A stretch of 64,000 nt of DNA from Bradyrhizobium manausense (GCF_018131105.1 NZ_JAFCJI010000001.1:4066001-4130000); one strand, 5' to 3'. Shown: positions 8,382 through 18,123, numbered from the stretch's first letter. Notes: generated by a model not told the origin, from the sequence alone. A program made the numbers and translations.

Positions 8382-8966
8382 CTAGGCGCGGTCGCTGTAG
8401 GCGAGCTTGACGATGTGGTCGCGGATATCGGCCGGCCAGTCGGCGATCAGCCCGGTGAAACGGCGCCGGTCATCCGCGAACAGCGCGCGCGAGGCTTCCT
8501 CGAACTGCGCCAGATTGCCGGCCATGGTCGACATGAAGTGATAGGCCGCATCGCGCGCCTGTCGTTCGCGGTCCTTGTCGCCGCTTGCGCGCCGAGCCTC
8601 ATCGACGAGCTTTCGCAAGGCGACCGAGGCGCCGCCGGGCTGCGCGCCGAGCCACTCCCAATGCCGCGGCAGCAGCGTCACCTCGCGCGCGACGACGCCG
8701 AGTTTCGGTCGACCGCGGCCGCGCGGCTCGGCCGACGGTGCAGCCTCCTCATCAACCGGCGGCGGGATCAGTTTCGCCAGACGCGCCAACACCTCGCGAT
8801 CGCCGCCGCGCAGATCGAAGTCGATCGACCGGCCGGTGGCATCCTCGAAGATGATGATCGCCTCGTCCGGCCGCGGTGCCACGCGCTTGACGACCAGCGC
8901 GACCTCTCCAGCCGGCCCGGACACCAGGCGACGCTGACCCTGGAAGGCGGTGAAATTCTTCTGCAT
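8382..8966 (-). CDS. DUF2239 family protein
   Basis: The product is 194 residues from ATG 8966; another ATG three codons upstream (8975) is equally open. The sequence NFTAFQGQRRLVSGPAGEVA at the start, a central GRGRPKLGVVAREVTLLPRH block, and a C-terminal DHIVKLAY match the uncharacterised DUF2239 family. The central block reads like a basic, possibly nucleic-acid-facing helix, followed by WEWLGAQPGGASVALRKLVD. Function is unknown. It is divergent from the GST gene, and the two share an intergenic region with a repeated CCGGGT-A/T motif that looks like an operator. Confidence 0.85.
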   Translation of the reverse strand: MQKNFTAFQGQRRLVSGPAGEVALVVKRVAPRPDEAIIIFEDATGRSIDFDLRGGDREVLARLAKLIPPPVDEEAAPSAEPRGRGRPKLGVVAREVTLLPRHWEWLGAQPGGASVALRKLVDEARRASGDKDRERQARDAAYHFMSTMAGNLAQFEEASRALFADDRRRFTGLIADWPADIRDHIVKLAYSDRA

Positions 8967-9007
8967 TGAAATCATTGCCAAATTGACGACGTTGGCGCCT
9001 TTAATAT

Positions 9008-9047
9008 CCGGGTAAATAACCGCCGTCAATACACCCGGGTGAAAATA
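9008..9047. promoter_or_regulatory. candidate operator between DUF2239 and GST genes
   Basis: CCGGGTAAATA (9008-9018) and CCGGGTGAAAATA (9035-9047) form an imperfect direct repeat 27 bases apart, and the second is centred on the perfect palindrome ACCCGGGT (9033-9040). A/T-rich flanks in a GC-rich genome are typical of a repressor site or promoter. No regulator gene is adjacent. Confidence 0.45.
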
Positions 9048-9129
9048 TCCATCCTGATGGCTCGACATTGCGTCCCCGGGCTGGCAGGTACGCGGCCGAC
9101 CTGACCACGCCTACCCTGGGGATCTTGCG

Positions 9130-9795
9130 ATGCTGACCGTCCACCACCTCAACAATTCGCGTTCGCAGCGGGTGCTGTGGCTGCTCGAGGAGTTGGGCGT
9201 GCCCTATGAGATCGTGCGCTACCAGCGTCAGCCTGACATGCGCGCGCCGAAAGAGCTGCGCGCGATCCATCCGCTCGGCAAGTCGCCCGTCATCACCGAC
9301 AACGGCAACACCATCGCCGAGTCGGGTGCGATCATCGAATATGTCATCGCGACTTATGGCAATGGCCGGCTCATCCCGGCGACGAACACGCCGGAGCGGC
9401 TGCGCTTCACTTATTGGCTGCACTACGCGGAGGGGTCCGCGATGTCGCCGCTCCTCTTGAAGCTGCTGTTCACGCTGATGCCGAAGCGCGCGCCGGCGCT
9501 GCTTCGTCCACTGGTGCGCAAGGTTTCGAACCAGGCGCTCACCGCCCTGGTCAATCCGCAGCTCAAGCAGCACATGGATTATTGGGAAGGCGAGCTCGGC
9601 AAGAGCGAGTGGTTCGCCGGCAGCGAGTTCACCGCGGCCGACATCCAGATGAGCTTTCCGCTGGAAGCGGCCCAGGCGCGCGGCGGACTCGAGCAAGGCC
9701 ATCCCAAGGCGATGGCGTTCCTGGAGCGCATCCACGCGCGGCCGGCCTATGCGCGTGCGCTGGAGAAGGGCGGGCCGTATCAGGTGGGGCGGTAA
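9130..9795 (+). CDS. glutathione S-transferase
   Basis: The product is 221 residues. The N-terminal thioredoxin-like domain begins MLTVHHLNNSRSQRVLWLLE, where Ser10 (NNSRS) is placed like the catalytic serine of beta/theta-like GSTs. The cis-proline segment is HPLGKSPVI and the glutathione-contact motif is ESGAIIEYV. The C-terminal helical domain contains the conserved N-capping segment FTAADIQMS. It likely conjugates or reduces hydrophobic electrophiles with glutathione in the cytoplasm. It is divergent from the DUF2239 gene, and convergent with the MFS gene 32 bp downstream. Confidence 0.93.
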   Translation: MLTVHHLNNSRSQRVLWLLEELGVPYEIVRYQRQPDMRAPKELRAIHPLGKSPVITDNGNTIAESGAIIEYVIATYGNGRLIPATNTPERLRFTYWLHYAEGSAMSPLLLKLLFTLMPKRAPALLRPLVRKVSNQALTALVNPQLKQHMDYWEGELGKSEWFAGSEFTAADIQMSFPLEAAQARGGLEQGHPKAMAFLERIHARPAYARALEKGGPYQVGR

Positions 9796-9827
9796 GCTTC
9801 TCACCGCCCTCGGGGTAACGCCACCAG

Positions 9828-11123
9828 CTAGTCCGCATGCAGCACGCGCCCGCGCGTCTCCGGCAGCGCGAAGGCGGCGATGAAGAACAGCGCGTAGGCC
9901 GCCACTGCGAAGATCGCGATCGCATTGGCAAGCGACGTCGAGGCCGACAGCGCGCCGACGAGGAATGGAAACAGCGCGCCGATGCCACGGCCGAAGTTGT
10001 AGCAGAAGCCCTGTCCCGAGCCGCGCAGCCGCGTCGGATAGAGCTCGGTCAGGAATGCACCGACCCCCGAGAAATAGCCCGAGGCAAAGAAGCCGAGCGG
10101 GAAACCGAGCACCCACAGGATCTCGTTGGTGAGCGGTAGCTGCGTGTAGAGCAATACGATGGCTATGGCGCCGATCGAGAAGATCAGGAACAGATTGCGC
10201 CGGCCGATCCGGTCGGCAAGCCAGGCGCCGACGAGATAGCCGACGAAGGAGCCGATGATCAGTGTCGAGAGATATCCAGTCGAGCCGACGACCGACAGGT
10301 GCCGCTCCTTGGTCAGGAACTGCGGCACCCAGAAGGTGATGGCGTAATAGCCGCCCTGACAGCCGGTCGCGGCGAGCGACGCAAGGATCGTGGTCTTCAG
10401 AATTGGACCGGAGAAGATTTCCCAGAGCGCTGGACGATCGCCGCTTGCGGCCTGCCTGGCGCGCGCCTCTGCCGCGATCTCAGGCTCGGTGACGGAGCGG
10501 CGGATGTAGAATACCAGCAGTGCCGGCAGCGCGCCGATTACGAACATCCAGCGCCACGCCGTCTCCGCCGGCATCAGTGAAAACAAGATCGCTTGCGACA
10601 GCACTGCAAGGCCCCAGCCGACGGCCCAGCCCGATTGCACCGAGCCGACCGCGCGGCCGCGATATTGCGGCCGGATTGCTTCGCCCATCAGCACGGCGCC
10701 CGCGGCCCATTCGCCGCCGAAGCCGAAGCCCAGCACGGCGCGCGCGATCAGGAGCTGGTCAAAATTCTGCACGAGGGCGCAGACCAGCGAGAAGAACGAG
10801 AACCAGATGATGGTGATCTGGAGTGTTTTGACCCGGCCGATCTGATCGGCGAGATAGCCGCCGAGCCAGCCACCGACCGCCGACGCAAGCAGTGTCACCG
10901 TGCCGGCGAGGCCGGCGGAGGCTGGCGAGACCTTCCACAGCGCGATGATGGTACCGATCACGAGGGGGTAGATCATGAAGTCCATGCCGTCGAGCGCCCA
11001 GCCTGCCGCGCAGGCCCAGAAGGTCCGGCGCTCGGCGACGTTCATGTCGCGATAGAAGGCGAGAAGGCTGGTGTCGTCGATCTCGGCGCGTTCAATGCGC
11101 CCGGTCGGATCGGCTGCAGTCAT
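9828..11123 (-). CDS. MFS metabolite:H+ symporter (sialate/aromatic-acid symporter type)
   Basis: The product is 431 residues from ATG 11123; the frame continues upstream without a family-like sequence. Twelve membrane spans are visible. The opening GWALDGMDFMIYPLVIGTI and the loop-2 motif GGYLADQIGRVKTLQ (classic G-x-x-x-D-R/K-x-G-R-K-x MFS motif) place it with metabolite:proton symporters that import organic acids. The segment EWAAGAVLMGEAIRPQYRGR in helix 4 is also typical. A second Major Facilitator signature, LADRIGRRNLFL, occurs in the second half. The substrate cannot be read from sequence. The next upstream gene on the same strand is ggt, about 100 bp away. Confidence 0.9.
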   Translation of the reverse strand: MTAADPTGRIERAEIDDTSLLAFYRDMNVAERRTFWACAAGWALDGMDFMIYPLVIGTIIALWKVSPASAGLAGTVTLLASAVGGWLGGYLADQIGRVKTLQITIIWFSFFSLVCALVQNFDQLLIARAVLGFGFGGEWAAGAVLMGEAIRPQYRGRAVGSVQSGWAVGWGLAVLSQAILFSLMPAETAWRWMFVIGALPALLVFYIRRSVTEPEIAAEARARQAASGDRPALWEIFSGPILKTTILASLAATGCQGGYYAITFWVPQFLTKERHLSVVGSTGYLSTLIIGSFVGYLVGAWLADRIGRRNLFLIFSIGAIAIVLLYTQLPLTNEILWVLGFPLGFFASGYFSGVGAFLTELYPTRLRGSGQGFCYNFGRGIGALFPFLVGALSASTSLANAIAIFAVAAYALFFIAAFALPETRGRVLHAD

Positions 11124-11220
11124 GTGCGTTTCCCCGGCAAATTCTTCTGGCAGGGCGGTGGTAGCACGCACGGCGGCCGGCGCAAGCCGGTGTGCGCCCT
11201 CGTGCCATGCAGCGTCAGGA

Positions 11221-12969
11221 CTACTGTCCCGCGGCTTCCGCACCGCGCGTGCGCGGGTCAGGCGCGCCGAGGGGCCCGTTCGGCGTCACCAGAATCGAAT
11301 TCGCCGACGTCTGTCCCATCGGCTCGACGATGAGGTGGTCCATCGCCTTCAGCCCGGACAGCACGGCATCAGGAAAACCGTGCTCGACGCGCACCTCATC
11401 CGGCAGCCACTGATGATGCAGCCGCGGTGCGTCTACTGCGGCGGCGACGTCCATTTTGTAGTCGAGCACATTGACGATCACCTGGAGCACGGTCGAGATG
11501 ATGCGGCTGCCGCCGGGCGAACCCGTCACCAGCACGGGCTTGCCGTCCTTCAGCACGATGGTCGGCGACATCGACGACAGCGGCCGCTTGCCGGGCCCAG
11601 GCAAATTGGCCTCGTAACCGACCAGGCCATAGGCATTGGAGGCGCCTACGGCCGCGGTGAAATCGTCGAGCTCATTGTTGAGCAGCACGCCGGTGCCGTC
11701 GGCGACCAGGCCGACGCCATAGCTGAAGTTCAGCGTGTAGGTGTTGCTGACGGCGTTGCCGCTGCTGTCGACGACCGAGAAATGCGTGGTGTTGCTGCCT
11801 TCGCGCGGGGCAGGCGGGGCCGAAGTGATCTCTTTCGACGGCGTGGCGCGTTCGGTGGATATGCTCGCGCGCAGCCTGGCCGCATAGTCCTTGGCCGTGA
11901 GCCTGTCGATCGGCGCGTTGACGAAGGCGGGATCGCCGAGATAGCGCGCACGATCCGCGTAGGCGCGCTTCATGGCCTCGATCAGCAGATGCAGCGATGC
12001 CGGTGAGCCCTGCTTCAAATCACCGAGCTGAAAACCTTCGAGGATGTTGAGCGTCTCGACCAGCACGACGCCGCCGGAGGAGGGCAGCGGCATCGAGACG
12101 ATATCGTAGCCGCGATAGGTACCGCGGACCGGCGAACGGATCACCGCCCGATAGGCTTTCAGGTCGGCCGGCGTCATGATGCCGCCGGCGTCGGAGACAG
12201 CCTTTGCAACCTTCTCGGCGACCGCGCCTTCATAGAAACCCTGTGGTCCCTGCGCTGCGATTCTCGCCAGCGTGTCGGCGAGATCGCTCTGCACCAGCCG
12301 CTCGCCTTCGCGAAACGGCGTGCCATCGGGCTTCGCGAAAATTTTGGCCGAGGATGGCCAGCGTGCGAGTCGCGGGTACCAACCTGGCAGAGTATCGGCG
12401 ATGTCGTCGGTGACGATAAATCCGTCGCGGGCGAGTGCGATCGCAGGTTCGAGCAATTGCGCCAGCGAGAACTTGCCCGAGCCATATTTCTCGAGCGCCA
12501 GCGCCAGTCCTGCGACCGTGCCGGGCACGCCGATGCCGAGCCCGGAATCGCGCGACTTGGCCGGATCTGGTTTGCCGTCGGGTCCGAGGAAAACTTGAGC
12601 AGTGGTCGCCGCCGGCGCGGTTTCGCGATAATCGATCGCGATGTCCTCGTTGCGTTCGGCGGAATGGATCACCATGAAGCCACCACCGCCGATATTGCCG
12701 GCGCGCGGATAGGTCACGGCCATCGCAAACCCTGTCGCGACGGCGGCGTCGACGGCATTGCCGCCGCGACGCAAGATGTCGGCTCCGACTTGCGCCGATA
12801 TCTTCTCCTGGGCCACCACCATGCCGTGTTCGGCCGGGATGGCGTGTACCGTGTCGAGTGCGGGTGGGACATAGGCCCGCCGCGCATCCTGCGCGGTTGC
12901 CGATGCAAGACCAAACCCCAGAGTGGCGATGAGTGCTAAAAAAGTCCGCCGTGTCGCAAATGACGCCAT
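11221..12969 (-). CDS. ggt: gamma-glutamyltransferase (gamma-glutamyltranspeptidase)
   Basis: The product is 582 residues from ATG 12969, the start that puts a signal peptide first (MASFATRRTFLALIATLGFG ... ASATAQ). The proenzyme cleaves itself before the catalytic threonine in NTTHFSVVD, giving large and small subunits. The small subunit has the LNNELDDFT and TGSPGGSRII motifs that line the gamma-glutamyl site. It should act in the periplasm, hydrolysing glutathione or transferring its gamma-glutamyl group. The gene is divergent from the UMF1-type MFS gene, with about 105 bp between the starts. The MFS symporter gene downstream may take up a product, but that is only a guess from proximity. 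Confidence 0.95.
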   Translation of the reverse strand: MASFATRRTFLALIATLGFGLASATAQDARRAYVPPALDTVHAIPAEHGMVVAQEKISAQVGADILRRGGNAVDAAVATGFAMAVTYPRAGNIGGGGFMVIHSAERNEDIAIDYRETAPAATTAQVFLGPDGKPDPAKSRDSGLGIGVPGTVAGLALALEKYGSGKFSLAQLLEPAIALARDGFIVTDDIADTLPGWYPRLARWPSSAKIFAKPDGTPFREGERLVQSDLADTLARIAAQGPQGFYEGAVAEKVAKAVSDAGGIMTPADLKAYRAVIRSPVRGTYRGYDIVSMPLPSSGGVVLVETLNILEGFQLGDLKQGSPASLHLLIEAMKRAYADRARYLGDPAFVNAPIDRLTAKDYAARLRASISTERATPSKEITSAPPAPREGSNTTHFSVVDSSGNAVSNTYTLNFSYGVGLVADGTGVLLNNELDDFTAAVGASNAYGLVGYEANLPGPGKRPLSSMSPTIVLKDGKPVLVTGSPGGSRIISTVLQVIVNVLDYKMDVAAAVDAPRLHHQWLPDEVRVEHGFPDAVLSGLKAMDHLIVEPMGQTSANSILVTPNGPLGAPDPRTRGAEAAGQ

Positions 12970-13073
12970 CGTCAAATTTTCCGCCGAGCCCCCGGGCCAA
13001 TTCAAACGCGTCGCTGCAATGCTATACGGTTTGCGCTATGAGAGGCAAAACTGTTCGTGATGAGGACCGCGTG

Positions 13074-14462
13074 ATGACGACGATCGCCCCGGCTGCGCCC
13101 ATCGCCGGCGCCCCGCGGACCTATCCGCCGCGCGCTGCCGTCGTCAGCTGGATCTTCTTCGATTGGGCCGCGCAGCCTTATTTCACACTGATCACGACCT
13201 TCGTGTTCGCGCCCTATTTCGCCACCAGCATCGCGCCGGATCCGGCCACCGGCCAATCGCTCTGGGGTTTTGCGATGGCAGCAGCTGGCATGGCAATCGC
13301 GCTGCTGTCGCCCGTGCTTGGCGCCATTGCGGATGCCTCGGGCCGCAGAAAGCCGTGGATCGCGGCGTTCGGCGCGGTGCTGGTGCTGGCCTCCTGTACG
13401 CTATGGATCGGCAAGCCCGGCGATCACGCAATCATTCCGCCGCTCCTGATCGCGGTCGCGCTGGCCAGCGTCGGCGCGGAGTTCGCCACCGTCTTCAACA
13501 ACGCGATGATGCCGACCCTGGTGCCGCCAGAGCGCATCGGCCGGCTCTCCGGCACCGGCTGGGCCACGGGTTACGTCGGCGGCATCGTCAGCCTGATCAT
13601 CGTGCTCGGCTTCCTCGCCGCCAATCCCGAGACCGGACACACGCTGCTCGGCTTCACCCCGCTGTTCGGTCTCGATCCCGTCACCCACGAAGGCGACCGT
13701 GCCGCCGGACCGCTGACCGGGCTCTGGTTCATCATCTTCGTGACGCCGATGTTCTTGTTCACGCCGGATTATCCGGCGAAGCGCCCGCTGCGTGAGGCGT
13801 TGCACGAAGGCCTGGCGGACCTGAAGCAATCGCTGAAGGATTTGCCGCGGCAGAAATCGCTCGCCGCGTTTCTCCTTGCGAACATGATCTACACCGACGG
13901 TCTGGTGTCGCTGTTCGCGTTCGGTGGCATCTATGCTGCCGGCACTTTCGGCTGGCACACGATCCAGATCGGCACGTTCGGCATCATCCTCGCCATCGCC
14001 GGCACGTTTGGCGCGTGGCTTGGCGGCAAGCTCGATGATTCCCTCGGCCCGAAGCGCGTCATTGCCGGCAGTATGCTGATCCTGCTGCTTTCGGTGGCGG
14101 CGATCCTCTTGGTCGACAAGGACAGCGTGCTGTTCGTCAAGGTCGCGCCGCCGGTGCCGGGCGGTCCGATGTTCGCTGCCGCCGCCGAGCGTGCCTATAT
14201 CGTGTTGGGCTGCCTGATCGGCGCGGCCGGTGGCCCGCTTCAGGCTGCGTCGCGCACTCTGCTGATCCGCCTCGCGCCGAAGGATCGCATCGCGCAGTAT
14301 TTTGGCCTGTTCGCACTGACCGGAAAGGTAACGTCGTTCATCGGTCCGCTGATGATCGGCGTGGTCACTGCGGCAACCGCGAGTCAAAAGGCCGGCATGG
14401 CCGTGCTGGTGGTGTTCTTCGTGACGGGGTTCGCGCTGCTGATGCGGGTGCGGGAAGAATAA
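13074..14462 (+). CDS. MFS transporter of the UMF1 / Atg22-like family
   Basis: The product is 462 residues from ATG 13074, which has GAGGA seven bases upstream. ATG 13038 is in frame but lacks a good ribosome site. The N-terminus carries the family landmark SWIFFDWAAQPYFTLITTFV with an FAPYFA continuation. Loop motifs GAIADASGRRKPWIA and LGGKLDDSLGPKRV follow, with about twelve membrane spans. UMF1-family members relate to eukaryotic Atg22 vacuolar amino acid effluxers; bacterial substrates are unknown. It is divergent from ggt, so a role in moving amino acids or peptides is conceivable but unproven. It ends in a large palindromic repeat. Confidence 0.9.
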   Translation: MTTIAPAAPIAGAPRTYPPRAAVVSWIFFDWAAQPYFTLITTFVFAPYFATSIAPDPATGQSLWGFAMAAAGMAIALLSPVLGAIADASGRRKPWIAAFGAVLVLASCTLWIGKPGDHAIIPPLLIAVALASVGAEFATVFNNAMMPTLVPPERIGRLSGTGWATGYVGGIVSLIIVLGFLAANPETGHTLLGFTPLFGLDPVTHEGDRAAGPLTGLWFIIFVTPMFLFTPDYPAKRPLREALHEGLADLKQSLKDLPRQKSLAAFLLANMIYTDGLVSLFAFGGIYAAGTFGWHTIQIGTFGIILAIAGTFGAWLGGKLDDSLGPKRVIAGSMLILLLSVAAILLVDKDSVLFVKVAPPVPGGPMFAAAAERAYIVLGCLIGAAGGPLQAASRTLLIRLAPKDRIAQYFGLFALTGKVTSFIGPLMIGVVTAATASQKAGMAVLVVFFVTGFALLMRVREE

Positions 14463-14471
14463 ATTTCATCG

Positions 14472-14600
14472 TCGTCCCGGCGAAGGCCGGGACCCATAAT
14501 CCCGAATCGTGATTTGGCGAAGGCTGGTCGTTCCGCGGTATTGAGACCGGGACCCATCGATAAATCACGCGGTATGGGTCCCGGCCTACGCCGGGACGAC
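14472..14600. repeat. palindromic intergenic repeat, family A (best-preserved copy)
   Basis: GTCGTCCCGGCGAAGGCCGG with ACCCATA (14472-14499) is matched by TATGGGT with CCCGGCCTACGCCGGGACGAC (14574-14600). The central part also contains GGGACCCATCG. It lies between the convergent MFS and purH genes and can form a long stem, probably ending transcription from both sides. Confidence 0.85.
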
Positions 14601-14607
14601 AACTAAC

Positions 14608-16200
14608 TCAGTGCCTGAAGTGCCGCGTGCCTGTGAACACCATGGCGATGCCGTGCTCGTCGGCCGCCTTGATCACCTCCTCATCGCGCATCGAGCCGCC
14701 GGGCTGCACCACGGCAGTGGCGCCGGCCTCGATGCAGGCGAGCATGCCGTCGGCAAACGGGAAGAACGCATCCGACGCCACGACCGAACCCTTGGTGAGC
14801 GGCTCGGCAAACTTCAGTTCATTGGCTGCATCCTGCGCCTTGCGCGCCGCGATCCGCGCTGAATCCACCCGGCTCATCTGGCCCGCGCCGATGCCGACGG
14901 TGGCGAGATCCTTGGCGTAGATGATGGTGTTGGACTTGACGTGCTTGGCCACCCGGAACGCGAATTTGAGGTCGCGCATTTCGGCGTCGGTCGGCGCGCG
15001 CCTGGTCACGACCTTGAAGGTCATGTCGTCGACCACGGCGTTGTCGCGGCTCTGCACGAGCAGGCCACCGGCCACCGTCTTGGCGGTGAGGCCGGGCGCC
15101 CGCGGATCAGGCAGGCTGCCGGCGAGGAGAAGGCGCAGATTCTTGCGCGCGCCGATGATCGAGATCGCCTCTTCGCTGGCGTCGGGCGCGATGATCACCT
15201 CGGTGAAGATTTTTGTGATCTCGCGCGCAGTGTCGGCGTCGAGCGCACGGTTCATCGCGATGATGCCGCCGAAGGCCGAGGTGGAATCGCAGGCGAGCGC
15301 CTTGCGATAGGCGTCGACGAGGTTCGCGCCTTCGGCAACACCGCACGGGTTGGCGTGTTTGACGATGACGCAGGCGGCGGTGCGCTTGGCGTCGAACTCG
15401 CCGATGCATTCATAGGCCGCATCGGTGTCGTTGATGTTGTTGTAGGAGAGCTCCTTGCCCTGAAGCTGCCGCGCGGTCGAAACGCCCGGGCGCTTGTCGG
15501 GGGTGGCGTAAAACGCCGCAGTCTGGTGCGGGTTCTCGCCGTAGCGCAGCGACTGGATCAGCTTGCCGCCGAAGGCGCGGAAATCGGGCGCGTCGATCTC
15601 GAGCTGGCGGTTGAACCAGTTCGAGATCGCGGCGTCGTAGGCGCCGGTGCGTGCATAGGCCTTTGCCGCAAGGCGGCGACGCAGCTTGAGTGTGGTCGCG
15701 CCGTTGTTGGCGGCGAGTTCGTCGAGCACGGCCTTGTAGTCGTCAGCTTCGACCACGACGGCTACGTCATCATGGTTCTTGGCGGCGGCGCGGATCATCG
15801 CAGGGCCGCCGATGTCGATATTCTCGATGCAATCCTCGAAGCCCGCGCCTTTGTCGACAGTCGCTTCGAACGGATAGAGGTTGACGACGAGCAGGTCGAT
15901 CGGCGCGATGCCATGCGCCTTCATCGCCTCGGCGTGCTCCCTGTTGTCGCGGATCGCGAGCAGGCCGCCATGCACCTTCGGATGCAGGGTCTTGACGCGG
16001 CCGTCCATCATCTCGGGGAAGCCGGTGAGGTCGGACACGTCCTTCACCTTCAGGCCGGCAGCCGCAATCGCTTTTGCGGTACCGCCGGTCGAGACCAGCT
16101 CGACATCATGCGCGGCAAGCGCCTTCGCGAACTCGATCAGGCCTGATTTGTCGGAGACGGAGAGCAGGGCGCGGGTGACGCGGCGGGGGTGGTCAGTCAT
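14608..16200 (-). CDS. purH: bifunctional phosphoribosylaminoimidazolecarboxamide formyltransferase / IMP cyclohydrolase
   Basis: The product is 530 residues. The N-terminal IMP cyclohydrolase (methylglyoxal synthase-like) domain begins RRVTRALLSVSDKSGLIEFA and holds STGGTAKAI and the MMDGRVKTLHPKVHGG segment. The C-terminal AICAR transformylase domain contains the catalytic KHANPCG motif and the ending TAVVQPGGSMRDEEVIKAAD, then FTGTRHFRH. It carries out the last two steps of IMP synthesis in the cytoplasm. ATG 16200 has AGAGGAT upstream; an in-frame ATG two codons earlier is less likely. It is the last gene of rsmB-heparinase-purH, an arrangement familiar in Rhizobiales. Confidence 0.98.
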   Translation of the reverse strand: MTDHPRRVTRALLSVSDKSGLIEFAKALAAHDVELVSTGGTAKAIAAAGLKVKDVSDLTGFPEMMDGRVKTLHPKVHGGLLAIRDNREHAEAMKAHGIAPIDLLVVNLYPFEATVDKGAGFEDCIENIDIGGPAMIRAAAKNHDDVAVVVEADDYKAVLDELAANNGATTLKLRRRLAAKAYARTGAYDAAISNWFNRQLEIDAPDFRAFGGKLIQSLRYGENPHQTAAFYATPDKRPGVSTARQLQGKELSYNNINDTDAAYECIGEFDAKRTAACVIVKHANPCGVAEGANLVDAYRKALACDSTSAFGGIIAMNRALDADTAREITKIFTEVIIAPDASEEAISIIGARKNLRLLLAGSLPDPRAPGLTAKTVAGGLLVQSRDNAVVDDMTFKVVTRRAPTDAEMRDLKFAFRVAKHVKSNTIIYAKDLATVGIGAGQMSRVDSARIAARKAQDAANELKFAEPLTKGSVVASDAFFPFADGMLACIEAGATAVVQPGGSMRDEEVIKAADEHGIAMVFTGTRHFRH

Positions 16201-16365
16201 GAGCAAGATCCTCTGTTCAGGGAGTGTCTATGCCCAGGCGCGCGGCGGATATGTGTCGCGCTTCCCGATGGTGCTCCATCCAAGGTCGCCAGTCGCGCGA
16301 ACGAGCGCTCGATAGCAGTTTTCGAGGCCCTTCACAACGATCAGATAGGGCCGAATCGCGGCTCT

Positions 16366-18123
16366 TTACAGCGGCAGTTCCGGTTCGCGCCGGGCGTTGC
16401 GGCGGGCATTGGTGATCGCCGGCGATGCGGTAGAGCGCACAAAACTCCAGCGGATCGAGGGCGCCTGGCGAGCATCCTGCCGGATCACGATCTGGGCCGT
16501 GCGGCGCGGACCGTCATTGCCGGCCAGGAATACGCTATCCTCGAGATCGACCTTGTCGTCGAGCGCTTCGAATGTCCAGACGTCGCGGTTCGGCAGCACC
16601 AGCATCACGCCGCGGGCGTCCGAGAGCCGGCTTGCCTTCACCGCGGGATGCAGATGGAAGCGCAGCGCGAAATCGGCGTCGGCACCTTTCAGTCGCGCGC
16701 CTTGCGGCGGCGAGAGCGTGTCTTCGCCGTCGATCCGCGCGCCGTCATTGGCGATCATCAGCACGCGACGGTGGATCACGCCGAACTTGGCGAGATAGCC
16801 GTCATGCGAGGTCGTCAGCAGCGTGCCGTCCTGCACGATTTCTCGATAGCTCTCCACCTCATGGGGGCCGCTGGTGATCGGCGCGCCGTGCAGCAGCCGC
16901 TTCATCGCCGACATCTCGACGAACTGGCAGGACGAGGTGTCGTGATAGGTCAGCGTCGAATGCGCCGCGGTGCTGCGCGCGAACGGCCGCCAATTATCGC
17001 GGCCCGTGGTCGGCATGCCGCAATTGGTCACGATGCGGCTGATGCCGGAGGACAGTTCGAACGACAGGCAACCGGCGTGTGCGTCGTGGCTGACGCCAGG
17101 CGGCGGCGGCGGTCCAGTGTCGATGATGAGCGTCGTCGGGCCGGCATCGAGCCGCTGGAAGCCGGTGTGCGGCATATTCGCCATCGGCGCGCCATGGGCG
17201 TCATCATAGGCGAGCAGCGTGGCGAGCAGGTCCGACGACGTCGCGCTCATGCCGTTGAATAACGCGAAATTGCCGTCGCCGTGCCGGAAGAAACGCAGCA
17301 TCGGCATCATGCGGTCGATCGCGTTGAGCAGCGCCGGCGGCGGCGCGATGTTGCGCGCGGCAAAGGTCTGCCGCAGCGGCAACAGGTCGATCAGTAATTC
17401 GATCAGCGCGCCCGGATTGCGCGAGATGTGGCCGCCATCAGGGAGAATCTGCCGCTGCAATTCGTCGGAGAGCTTCTTCGACGCGCTGCGGATATGGCTG
17501 GCCTGGTTGGCGAGGCAGAGCGTCGTGTAACATAGCGCGATCAACACCTGGAGCTTCGGCACCCCGTCCGGGATGTTGACCATGGTGTAGCGCAGGAAGC
17601 GGATCTCGCGTGCGAGCGCGCGCAGGTAACGGCGGTAGAATTTGTTGTCGGTGTCGTTGAGCACCAGCGGCGCCTGCGACAGCAGCGAGATCACGCGCCG
17701 TGCCAGCACATCGGCACGGCGGGCAACGGGCCGGCGCTTGTTGGCGGGATTGCTGATCCAGTCCTCGACCAGCGCGCGCGCATTCGCCCGGGTCAGCGCG
17801 GTGTCGGCGGCACGCAGGTGCCGCAGCCAGCCGAAGCCGAGCAGCGCGACCTCCCAATCCTCCGAGGGTGGATCGAGATCGAAGATCGAGCGGCCGTGGC
17901 AGTTGACGATCTTGCCGGCGAAGACGAAGCGCCCGGCATAGATCTCGGCGGCGCGGGTCGCATCGGCGGTGCGCAAATCATGTGGTGCGATGATCAGCCG
18001 GTCGGTCCGGCCGGGCCAGACCCGCGAGAGCGCAACGGAACCGCCGCTCGCACGCGCGAGCATGTTCCGCGCGAAGCGGTTCATGACCAGCGTCGAGATA
18101 CGTCTGCGTTGAGCGACCGACAC
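16366..18123 (-). CDS. heparinase II/III family protein
   Basis: The product is 585 residues from GTG 18123, which is preceded by AAGGCAAGG. An ATG at 18082 is a shorter alternative. The first part is an alpha/alpha-toroid with segments such as WEVALLGFGWLRHL and HISRNPGALIELLIDLLPLR. The C-terminal part is a beta-sheet domain of the heparinase II/III type, holding HDAHAGCLSFELSSG and STAAHSTLTYHDTSS. Known relatives are uronic-acid polysaccharide lyases, but this widespread alphaproteobacterial branch, always next to rsmB and purH, has no proven substrate. No clear signal peptide is seen, which is unusual for a secreted lyase. It may instead act on an intracellular or envelope polymer. Confidence 0.88.
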   Translation of the reverse strand: MSVAQRRRISTLVMNRFARNMLARASGGSVALSRVWPGRTDRLIIAPHDLRTADATRAAEIYAGRFVFAGKIVNCHGRSIFDLDPPSEDWEVALLGFGWLRHLRAADTALTRANARALVEDWISNPANKRRPVARRADVLARRVISLLSQAPLVLNDTDNKFYRRYLRALAREIRFLRYTMVNIPDGVPKLQVLIALCYTTLCLANQASHIRSASKKLSDELQRQILPDGGHISRNPGALIELLIDLLPLRQTFAARNIAPPPALLNAIDRMMPMLRFFRHGDGNFALFNGMSATSSDLLATLLAYDDAHGAPMANMPHTGFQRLDAGPTTLIIDTGPPPPPGVSHDAHAGCLSFELSSGISRIVTNCGMPTTGRDNWRPFARSTAAHSTLTYHDTSSCQFVEMSAMKRLLHGAPITSGPHEVESYREIVQDGTLLTTSHDGYLAKFGVIHRRVLMIANDGARIDGEDTLSPPQGARLKGADADFALRFHLHPAVKASRLSDARGVMLVLPNRDVWTFEALDDKVDLEDSVFLAGNDGPRRTAQIVIRQDARQAPSIRWSFVRSTASPAITNARRNARREPELPL

